DNA from: JAEWSN01 sp038249175
Lineage (GTDB): Bacteria > Bacillota > Clostridia > DSM-8532
DNA: 5,625 nt
Assembly: GCA_038249175.1 (NCBI GenBank)
Contig: JBBRWP010000215.1
Location: 1 to 5,625 of the forward strand
Reading direction: 5' to 3'
Positions 1-4,655 of this stretch are shown piece after piece. The notes under the pieces were generated by a model. It was not told where the DNA came from and did not search any database. It was given only the letters and a program-made list of their open reading frames with translations. Every line of letters begins with the position of its first letter. Position 1 is the stretch's first letter. The position numbers were made by a program, and so were the translations under genes.

Positions 1-96
1 AGGCACAAGGTGCAGCGGACTCTGAAGCACCCTGTGCTGCAGGTACGGAGGCACAAGGTGCAGCGGACTCTGAAGCACCCTGTTCTGTATGTGATG
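1..96. repeat. 48-bp tandem repeat, two copies visible
   Basis: The first 35 bases of the window (beginning AGGCACAAGGTGCAGC) recur identically at 49-83, a period of 48 bp or 16 codons. The last 13 bases of each unit differ. A decayed relative of the unit is visible around 117-155 at a different spacing. The array continues beyond the left window edge by an unknown amount. It lies within the open plus-strand frame and encodes EAQGAADSEAPC per unit. Confidence 0.85.
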
Positions 97-671
97 AAGG
101 TACTGAAGAACCTGCTGAGGCACCTTATGCAGCTGATTCCAAAACACCTTGTGTAACCGGCGAAAAAGAAGCCCTCGCCTGGTTTTTGTTTTTTTATAAC
201 AACGAAGTTTTCAAAGAATCAGAGAATACAAAGGACGGTAATATAGATTTTCTACTTACGACCTGGATGCAAAACAATCGTTTTTCAAGAAAGACTATGC
301 ACGGGGTTTTAAAATTGCATAGCATTTACGAGCTTTGCCGGGTGCCTTCAGAACGCAATATCCGCTGCGCAGTGCTAGAACACAAAAAAGAATGGGTGGT
401 GGATTTTTTTCAGACTATCTGTCACTCTCCTGATGCCAAAATACTAAAAACGATTGCATCCGCAGCAACGTTACAAAAAATAACCGGATCAAGACTTATC
501 CATCTTTTACAAGAGCTACAGCCATGCACCGCCGTCCCAAAAGGCACCGCCGTCCCAAAAGGCACTGCCTTTGGCACAATTTTATCCATATTGAACATGG
601 CTCTTTGTGAAAATCCGTGGTGCGCTGAGGACGCAACCCTTCGCACGCTTGTTAAAAAGTGCATTAAATGA
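3..671 (+). CDS. Unrecognised protein, 5'-truncated at window edge, with internal repeats
   Basis: The frame is open from the first complete codon at position 3 to a TGA at 669-671, giving at least 222 residues, so the true start may lie before the window. The only candidate start inside is a TTG at 186 with no clear ribosome binding site. Residues 1-50 are rich in Ala, Glu, Pro and Cys, with the motif AADSEAPC repeated every 16 residues and a decayed third copy (AADSKTPC). From about residue 54 the composition changes to a Lys/Leu/Ile-rich, probably helical globular segment with several Trp and Cys. Near residues 175-192 the 18-bp repeat adds TAVPKG twice. The gene is convergent with the TrmH-family gene. 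I recognise no family. It could be a rapidly evolving protein, or a short gene starting near 186 with a noncoding array upstream. The long open frame and sensible globular segment favour coding. Confidence 0.5.
   Translation, partial: AQGAADSEAPCAAGTEAQGAADSEAPCSVCDEGTEEPAEAPYAADSKTPCVTGEKEALAWFLFFYNNEVFKESENTKDGNIDFLLTTWMQNNRFSRKTMHGVLKLHSIYELCRVPSERNIRCAVLEHKKEWVVDFFQTICHSPDAKILKTIASAATLQKITGSRLIHLLQELQPCTAVPKGTAVPKGTAFGTILSILNMALCENPWCAEDATLRTLVKKCIK
528..563. repeat. 18-bp tandem repeat, two perfect copies
   Basis: ACCGCCGTCCCAAAAGGC occurs twice in perfect tandem (528-545 and 546-563), followed by a degraded third unit beginning ACTGCC. In the plus-strand frame each copy encodes TAVPKG without disturbing the frame. 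The perfect identity suggests a recent duplication or a replicated short repeat inserted into the coding region. Confidence 0.85.
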
Positions 672-685
672 TGTCATGATTGTAC

Positions 686-841
686 CCCGGAAGGTCGTTT
701 CACAACGTTTCCCCGCAAGTATATCCCGGAAGGTCGTTTCACAAGGTTTTCCCGCAAGTATATCCCGGAAGGTTGTCTCACAACGTTTCCCCGCAAGTAT
801 ATCCCGGAAGGTTGTTTCACAACGTTTCTCCGCAAGTATAT
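686..841. repeat. 39-bp tandem repeat array, four full copies
   Basis: Four contiguous 39-bp units start at 686, 725, 764 and 803 with the core GGAAGGTYGTTTCACAACG. Copies 2, 3 and 4 each differ from copy 1 at only two positions, and a truncated fifth copy (TCCCA) follows. Each unit can form a small hairpin: GTTGT pairs with ACAAC in copies 3 and 4, or CGTT with AACG in copy 1, flanked by GGAA/TTCC. The array fills almost the whole gap between the convergent plus-strand unknown gene (stop at 671) and the TrmH-family gene (stop at 857). No classical terminator with a T-run is visible there. The array is open in several frames on both strands, which follows from a unit length divisible by three and is not evidence of coding. 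Confidence 0.95.
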
Positions 842-856
842 CCCACAATAGCGAAT

Positions 857-1669
857 CTACTTTGCATTTCCCGAAACCGTCCACAACAAAATAGATCCTG
901 CGCAGGCAACATTCAGGGAGTTTACTTCTCCAACCATGGGAATAGAAATAACCCTGTCGACAAACGTTTTCAGTCGAACACTCATCCCCTTCGCTTCGTT
1001 GCCGAGAATCACAGCAATAGGTCTGCACAGGCCGGTCCCCGCAATGGGACTTTCACCGCCAGAATCGGTCCCAACCACTTCCAGCCCAAGCTGCTGTTTC
1101 AGACCGTTCAGCCAGAACTCCAGGTCTTCCGCCGCTTCATCCTGCACGATGGGTGTACGAAACACCGCTCCAAGGCTTGCCCGTATAGCTTTGGGATCAA
1201 AGGGATCTGCACCATGTCCATTAATAACAACCAGATGAACCCCGAATGCATTGGCTGAACGGATAATTGAACCAAGATTTCCCAAGTCCGAAGGGCGATC
1301 AAGGATGAGGATAAAGGGTTCGGCATCCAGTTGTATATCCGAAAGTCTTCTCCGCTGAAGGTCTACCGTAACAAGTATCTCTGACAACGTTTCTTTATCG
1401 GAAAGTTCAGCAAAGAGGTCTTCTGGCAACTCCAGCAACTGTGCGCTTTCTTGCGAAGAGACCCATTCCTTCCCCCAGTTTGAGAGGTTTTGAAAACCGG
1501 ACGATAAAATGCGTTTCACATGCCAACCACCGGCAACCGCCTGCCGGATGGGTTCAATGCCTTCAATAAAGATTTCTTTGTGTTCTGCCCGCTTTTTGCG
1601 GTTGGTCTTGATAGACAGCAGAATCTGAAAAAGGTCGTTTCGGGTATTCACCCGATAAGTGTTTTGCAT
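857..1669 (-). CDS. SPOUT/TrmH-family RNA 2'-O-ribose methyltransferase
   Basis: Predicted S-adenosylmethionine-dependent 2'-O-ribose methyltransferase acting on rRNA or tRNA in the cytoplasm; the target nucleotide cannot be read from the sequence. The 270-residue length is normal for the family. An N-terminal substrate-binding region (about 1-105, with EIFIEGIEPIRQA at 32-44) precedes the SPOUT catalytic domain. The three trefoil-knot motifs are visible: motif 1 at 130-139 (GNLGSIIRSA, with conserved Asn131 and Arg137), motif 2 at 218-230 (IAVILGNEAKGMS, with Asn224-Glu225) and motif 3 at 243-260 (IPMVGEVNSLNVACAGSI, with Ser251 and Asn253). ATG at 1669 is the first possible start, since an in-frame TGA lies three codons upstream. 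Its ribosome binding site is weak (GGAAGAAAG). It lies downstream of the fba terminator, so it should have its own promoter, but I could not identify a convincing one in 1670-1776. RlmB-like and TsnR-like targets are equally possible. Confidence 0.93.
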   Translation of the reverse strand: MQNTYRVNTRNDLFQILLSIKTNRKKRAEHKEIFIEGIEPIRQAVAGGWHVKRILSSGFQNLSNWGKEWVSSQESAQLLELPEDLFAELSDKETLSEILVTVDLQRRRLSDIQLDAEPFILILDRPSDLGNLGSIIRSANAFGVHLVVINGHGADPFDPKAIRASLGAVFRTPIVQDEAAEDLEFWLNGLKQQLGLEVVGTDSGGESPIAGTGLCRPIAVILGNEAKGMSVRLKTFVDRVISIPMVGEVNSLNVACAGSILLWTVSGNAK

Positions 1670-1776
1670 AGGATTTCACTTTCTTCCAGCCCCATGGCGA
1701 ATGTTTTTCAATCGGTATCTGAGCGTTTCGTCGGGTGATGTGGCAGAAAAGTATTTTCAGACAGTATTTTTTTGAA

Positions 1777-1813
1777 AAAAAGAACCTTTGCATCGAAAGC
1801 AAAGGTTCTTTTT
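1777..1813 (-). terminator. Intrinsic terminator, probably for fba
   Basis: A perfect 15-bp stem (1777-1791 with 1799-1813) closes a 7-nt loop. Read on the minus strand, the 3' arm GCAAAGGTTC runs into seven T residues. On the plus strand the T-run is only five, so minus-strand use fits better. The nearest upstream minus-strand gene is fba, whose stop is about 290 nt away with the 33-bp repeat array in between. It also separates fba transcription from the TrmH-family gene. It may act weakly in both directions. Confidence 0.85.
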
Positions 1814-1842
1814 GAAAACACAGTTCTTATCTTGCGCATTGC

Positions 1843-2006
1843 TTAAGCATGGTTAAGATTTTCCCATGCTTAGCTTAAGCATGGCTTAAGATTTTCCCAT
1901 GCTTTGCTTAAGCATGGCTTAGGATTTCCCCATGCTTAGCTTAAGCATGGCTTAGGATTTTCCCATGCTTTGCTTAGGCATGGCATAGGATTTTCCCATG
2001 TTTTGC
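1843..2006. repeat. 33-bp tandem array of hairpin-forming units, five copies plus decayed ones
   Basis: Units start at 1843 (32 bp, one base deleted), 1875, 1908, 1941 and 1974. Degenerate relatives (TTAAGCTTTGC, CTAAGCATTAC) continue to about 2062. Every unit contains AAGCATGG and CCATGCTT about 11 bp apart, an 8-10 bp stem, and unit junctions often carry the palindrome GCTTAAGC. Copies alternate between ending CTTAGC and CTTTGC, and copies 1-2 share TTAAG while copies 3-4 share TTAGG, so a 66-bp pair was probably duplicated. In-frame stops (TAA in the unit) make it noncoding. It occupies the 3' untranslated region of fba, between its stop and the terminator at 1777-1813. Confidence 0.95.
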
Positions 2007-2104
2007 TTAAGCTTTGCATAGGCTTTACTAAGCATTACTTAAGCTTTGCCTCCACGTTACTACCGCATTGTGTAACCATTGCATATGCTTTGCCCGGACT
2101 TTAA

Positions 2105-3034
2105 TTACGCTTTACCGGCACATCCGAGAACGTTCACCAACTTGTTTTTTACAAGTTTTTGAATTTCAGTGCGGGCAGGAGCAAGGTATTTGCGCGGGTC
2201 AAATTCTCCAGGGCTTTCGGCGAAGACTTTCCGGATGGAAGCGGTCATGGCCAAACGGAGATCGGAATCGATATTTATTTTGCAAACAGCCATGGATGCA
2301 GCTTTGCGGAGCATTTCTTCCGGAACGCCTTTGGCGCCGGGCATGCTGCCGCCATACTTGTTGATCATGTCGACATATTCCGGAATAACCGAAGATGCGC
2401 CATGCAAAACAATGGGGTAACCGGGCATACGGCGTTGAATTTCTTCGAGAATGTCAAAACGCAGGTGCGCATCACCGGCAAATTTGAATGCGCCATGGCT
2501 GGTGCCAATGGCAATGGCCAAAGAATCAACACCGGTACGCGTCACGAACTCTTCTACTTCATCAGGGTGCGTGTAGGAAGAATCTTCCGCAGAAACATTC
2601 ACATCGTCTTCCACACCGGCCAGGCGGCCAAGTTCACCTTCAACGGTGACATTGTGGGCATGAGCATATTCCACGACCTTCTTTGTCAGGGCAATGTTCT
2701 CTTCGAAAGAATGGTGTGATCCATCGATCATAACGGAGGTAAAACCACCGTCGATGCAAGATTTGCATAGATCAAAGGTATCACCGTGGTCCAGATGGAC
2801 AGCGATAGGCAGATTAGTTTCTATCATTGCTGCTTCGATGAGCTTCATGAGATAGGTGTGGTTCGCATATTTGCGTGCTCCTGAGGAAACCTGCAGAATC
2901 AGAGGTGCATTTACTTCTTTAGCAGCCTCGGTAATACCCTGAATAATTTCCATGTTGTTCACATTGAAAGCACCAATGGCATATCCGCCTGTATAAGCTT
3001 TCTTGAACATATCAATTGTATTGACTAATGGCAT
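2105..3034 (-). CDS. fba: Class II fructose-1,6-bisphosphate aldolase
   Basis: Zinc-dependent aldolase that reversibly splits fructose 1,6-bisphosphate into dihydroxyacetone phosphate and glyceraldehyde 3-phosphate in glycolysis and gluconeogenesis; cytoplasmic. Counting from the start chosen here, the protein has 309 residues, the usual size of the short class II bacterial enzymes. Visible motifs are the catalytic HLDHG (80-84; Asp82 and zinc ligand His83), VEGELGRLAG (131-140, with Glu134), GTSHGAFKF (177-185, His180) and VLHGASSV (209-216, His211), the last two giving further zinc ligands, plus NIDSD (254-258) in the phosphate-binding region. A longer version with ATG at 3043 is possible, but there AGGAG (3044-3048) would touch the ATG. 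From ATG 3034 the spacing is 9 nt and the N-terminus becomes the typical MPLVNTIDMF. Candidate promoters lie at 3108-3152 and a terminator at 1777-1813, so it is probably monocistronic. A tagatose-bisphosphate aldolase is a less likely alternative. Confidence 0.97.
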   Translation of the reverse strand: MPLVNTIDMFKKAYTGGYAIGAFNVNNMEIIQGITEAAKEVNAPLILQVSSGARKYANHTYLMKLIEAAMIETNLPIAVHLDHGDTFDLCKSCIDGGFTSVMIDGSHHSFEENIALTKKVVEYAHAHNVTVEGELGRLAGVEDDVNVSAEDSSYTHPDEVEEFVTRTGVDSLAIAIGTSHGAFKFAGDAHLRFDILEEIQRRMPGYPIVLHGASSVIPEYVDMINKYGGSMPGAKGVPEEMLRKAASMAVCKINIDSDLRLAMTASIRKVFAESPGEFDPRKYLAPARTEIQKLVKNKLVNVLGCAGKA

Positions 3035-3043
3035 AAGGTTCAT

Positions 3044-3048
3044 CTCCT
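3044..3048 (-). promoter_or_regulatory. Ribosome binding site that fixes the fba start
   Basis: AGGAG on the minus strand (within AAAAGGAG) is immediately followed by ATG at 3043 with zero spacing, but is 9 nt from the in-frame ATG at 3034. Ribosome geometry therefore favours 3034, three codons downstream of the longest open frame. Confidence 0.8.
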
Positions 3049-3107
3049 TTTCTTTGCTTACAGCATCCGCAGTAAACAGCTTGTCAAAAATTTATCATGT
3101 CCAATCC

Positions 3108-3152
3108 ATTTTAACAGATTGTATCATAATATCAAGATTGTTTTTGGTCCAA
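3108..3152 (-). promoter_or_regulatory. Candidate fba promoters (two overlapping)
   Basis: On the minus strand TTGGAC (3147-3152) and TATGAT (3123-3128) are separated by 18 bp. A second pair, TTGATA (3130-3135) and TAAAAT (3108-3113), is separated by 16 bp. Both resemble sigma-70/sigma-A sites and would start transcription some 60-80 nt before the fba ATG. Similarity to consensus is moderate, and the two cannot be ranked from sequence alone. Confidence 0.5.
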
Positions 3153-3179
3153 TAACAGTTGATTTCACTGCAACAACTC

Positions 3180-3249
3180 GAAAACAATCCCATTTCAGCC
3201 ATAAAACATGGTGCACATCCCATTTTTATGGCTGAAACGGGCTGTTTTC
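3180..3249 (-). other. Long imperfect hairpin between the 108-aa gene and fba
   Basis: An 18-nt arm at 3189-3206 (CCCATTTCAGCCATAAAA) is the reverse complement of 3224-3241 apart from one position. The pairing continues inward with ATGG/CCAT (3208-3211 with 3220-3223). After a short asymmetric gap it continues outward with GAAAACA/TGTTTTC (3180-3186 with 3243-3249). The single non-matching pair is A-C in a plus-strand RNA but a G-U wobble in a minus-strand RNA, so the structure is better suited to a minus-strand transcript. It starts about 64 nt after the stop of the 108-aa gene and lies upstream of the fba promoters. It lacks a T-run, so it is not a standard intrinsic terminator. It may be a 3'-end stabiliser, processing site, dispersed palindromic repeat or atypical terminator. 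Confidence 0.7.
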
Positions 3250-3313
3250 ACCACATTTACTGCTGTTTTTTTATTCAATGAAGAGTCTTTTAGTGAAATC
3301 ACGTATAAATGTA

Positions 3314-3640
3314 CTAAAACACTTTCTTGGTCAGCTTACTGGAATGGGTTTTTCCGGTTTCGGCGTATTGAATGCGTATCATGTCTTCCGAACCCATATC
3401 TTGCAAATAAATGGTGCCGCTTCGGCGGATATCCATGCGTGTCCGGTCAAACAAGTCCGTCTGAATTGTATTTACAATGGCTTCCAGATTGTCCTTAAGC
3501 AGGTGTTCTGTTTTTGCATGTACATGCACCGGCACACGGCCATCCGATTCAGGCGCATATACACTGATATGGACACTGCCGGGTTCTCCTTCGGTGTTGC
3601 TTGGGTACAGCATATCCCGTTCAAACATTGGTTGACTCAT
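3314..3640 (-). CDS. Small protein of unknown function (108 aa)
   Basis: I do not recognise the family. The 108-residue product has no Cys, signal peptide or membrane segment, so it is probably soluble and cytoplasmic. Residues 22-42 look like paired beta strands (GSVHISVYAP, then RVPVHVHAKTE) containing two spaced His. Residues 45-66 look like an amphipathic helix (HLLKDNLEAIVNTIQ), and 66-92 return to beta character (RTRMDIRRSGTIYLQ, MIRIQY). The tail is basic (KLTKKVF). Coding is strongly supported by a perfect AGGAGG at 3649-3654, 8 nt before the ATG. It follows coaE on the same strand after 211 bp, so co-transcription is possible but not shown. The long hairpin at 3180-3249 lies just downstream. 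The antisense frame at 3278-3658 has no such ribosome binding site. Confidence 0.8.
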   Translation of the reverse strand: MSQPMFERDMLYPSNTEGEPGSVHISVYAPESDGRVPVHVHAKTEHLLKDNLEAIVNTIQTDLFDRTRMDIRRSGTIYLQDMGSEDMIRIQYAETGKTHSSKLTKKVF

Positions 3641-3648
3641 GGGAAAAA

Positions 3649-3654
3649 CCTCCT
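3649..3654 (-). promoter_or_regulatory. Strong ribosome binding site of the 108-aa gene
   Basis: A perfect AGGAGG on the minus strand lies 8 nt before the ATG at 3640. It is the best ribosome binding site in the window and the main reason to accept this unrecognised frame as a gene. Confidence 0.85.
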
Positions 3655-3807
3655 ATAAACATTCGTAGTGTGGTCTTGTAAAAACACTATGGCTGTTTCA
3701 CGTAACAATAACCTCGTGGTGCGTACAAAACATCGCATTGTGGCGCATCAATATAACACCATGGTCCGTTATACAAATAAATGGTTGAAGCGTGTTTTCC
3801 ACTATCA

Positions 3808-3850
3808 CCGGCGATGTCGCCGGGTAAGACATACACACTACGATCAGTGT
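3808..3850. other. Two short hairpins directly after coaE
   Basis: CCGGCG (3808-3813) pairs with CGCCGG (3818-3823) around a 4-nt loop, and ACACT (3835-3839) pairs with AGTGT (3846-3850) two bases beyond the coaE stop. Neither is followed by a T-run on the minus strand, so termination is doubtful and readthrough into the 108-aa gene is possible. The rest of the 3655-3807 gap holds no promoter I would defend. Confidence 0.35.
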
Positions 3851-3851
3851 A

Positions 3852-4487
3852 TCATTTTTCTAGATTCATCCGCAAGCATGGAAGAATTTTCTTCTTCAAC
3901 AAATCTTCTACCTGCGCTGTCAAACATTCCATATCTGCCTCACTGTCCAAAACATCGTTGGCCAGGCGAAGATAGGCTTCCCGGTCCAGTTGTGACTGCA
4001 TTCGTTTTCGAATGTCATCTTCCGGCCATCCGCTCCGCCGATGAACACGTGCTATACGGATTTCTATGGCACAATCGACCACCCATATGGTATCGCAAAC
4101 ATCCAGAAAACCACGCGACACCGGAATGGGTACATCCAGAACTACCAGTCCCTTAAAACCCGCCTCCTGCAATGCATGCAGGCGCTCATCCATCTCCTGC
4201 ACCACGTGGCCATGGACAATGTCTTCGAGCTGCTTTTTCTTCGTGTTATCTGAGAAAACAGCCGCTGCCAATCGCTCCCGGTTCAGGGTGCCCTTCACCA
4301 CAATATCTGAACCAAAGACCTCTGCAATCTCTACCAGCGCAGGTTTTCCAGGGAATGTTACCTCGTGAGAAATGCGGTCTGCGTCGATGACAGTTGCACC
4401 GCGGTCTGCCAGCATCTGTGCTACTGTAGACTTTCCAGATCCGATACCACCGGTGACCCCTATCGTATAAAAGGTTTTATGCTTCAT
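3852..4487 (-). CDS. coaE: Dephospho-CoA kinase
   Basis: Catalyses the last step of coenzyme A biosynthesis, ATP-dependent phosphorylation of the 3'-hydroxyl of dephospho-CoA; cytoplasmic P-loop kinase. The 211-residue length is typical. The Walker A loop GGIGSGKST is at 13-21 and DADR, with the probable catalytic Asp, at 35-38. The lid region holds RRSGWPEDDIRKRMQSQ (150-166), and the C-terminal DVLDSEADMECLTAQV (178-193) matches the family's D-V-I-D...L-x-x-Q-V pattern. The usual VPLLFE segment is replaced by DVPIPVSRGF (118-127), a variant worth noting but one that keeps the Pro. The ATG at 4487 is preceded by TAGGAG with only 3 nt spacing, which is short, and no better in-frame start exists. 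It lies downstream of polA, as often seen in Firmicutes. The 27-bp array ends just before its ribosome binding site. Confidence 0.96.
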   Translation of the reverse strand: MKHKTFYTIGVTGGIGSGKSTVAQMLADRGATVIDADRISHEVTFPGKPALVEIAEVFGSDIVVKGTLNRERLAAAVFSDNTKKKQLEDIVHGHVVQEMDERLHALQEAGFKGLVVLDVPIPVSRGFLDVCDTIWVVDCAIEIRIARVHRRSGWPEDDIRKRMQSQLDREAYLRLANDVLDSEADMECLTAQVEDLLKKKILPCLRMNLEK

Positions 4488-4650
4488 ATGCTCCTACTTC
4501 CGGCATGGCAGCCACTACACCTGCTTCCGGCATGGCAGCCACTACGCCTGCTTCCGGCATGGCATCAACTGCACCTGCTTCCAGCATGGCAGCAACTGCT
4601 CCTGCTTCCGGCACGACATCAACTTCTCCAATCACCTGTATAGCAACCAC
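4477..4650 (-). CDS. Possible 57-aa repeat peptide bridging polA and coaE
   Basis: In a frame different from polA, an open frame begins with GTG at 4650, 5 nt after the polA stop, passes through the whole 27-bp array and ends with TAA at 4477-4479, overlapping the start of coaE by 11 nt. The product would repeat the nine-residue unit PEAGVVAAM about four times and end EVGAYEA. Its placement would allow reinitiation after polA and translational coupling to coaE. Against it: no good ribosome binding site, a GTG start, an array also open in two plus-strand frames, and mixed silent and non-silent differences between copies. It may be only noncoding repeat. Confidence 0.25.
   Translation of the reverse strand: MVAIQVIGEVDVVPEAGAVAAMLEAGAVDAMPEAGVVAAMPEAGVVAAMPEVGAYEA
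4497..4631. repeat. 27-bp tandem repeat array, about five copies
   Basis: Units start at 4497, 4524, 4551, 4578 and 4605 with the core CTTCCGGCATGGCA. Copies 1 and 2 differ at one base, copies 2 and 3 at four and copies 3 and 4 at three. Copy 5 is clearly degenerate, and a further decayed unit runs towards the polA stop at 4656. The array fills the polA-coaE gap and abuts the coaE ribosome binding site. Each unit contains only weak dyad symmetry (TGG-CAG-CCA), unlike the 33-bp array. Confidence 0.95.
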
Positions 4651-4655
4651 TGCGC

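Noticed and set aside
582..1258. Open frames on both strands crossing the 39-bp array (repeats DILAGKRCETTFR and VSPQVYPGR)
   Set aside because: Each extends antisense or out of frame into the clear TrmH-family gene or the plus-strand frame. The long open reading comes from the 39-bp period.
1670..1776. Promoter for the TrmH-family gene
   Set aside because: Only poor matches to -35 and -10 sites, none with good spacing, so no promoter is called although one is expected after the terminator.
686..2062. CRISPR array
   Set aside because: The 39-bp and 33-bp repeats are directly tandem with no unique spacers, and no cas genes are present.
2159..2719. 186-codon plus-strand frame antisense to fba
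   Set aside because: It is a shadow of a strongly conserved aldolase with all its metal and catalytic motifs, and has no supporting start signal.
3278..3658. 126-codon plus-strand frame antisense to the 108-aa gene
   Set aside because: The minus-strand frame has a perfect AGGAGG at 8 nt. The plus-strand frame has no ribosome binding site and would include the opposing gene's start region.
3670..3800. Possible very degenerate 24-bp direct repeats (GTGGTGCGTACA, GTGGCGCATCAA)
   Set aside because: Only about half the positions match between neighbouring units, too weak to separate from chance by eye.
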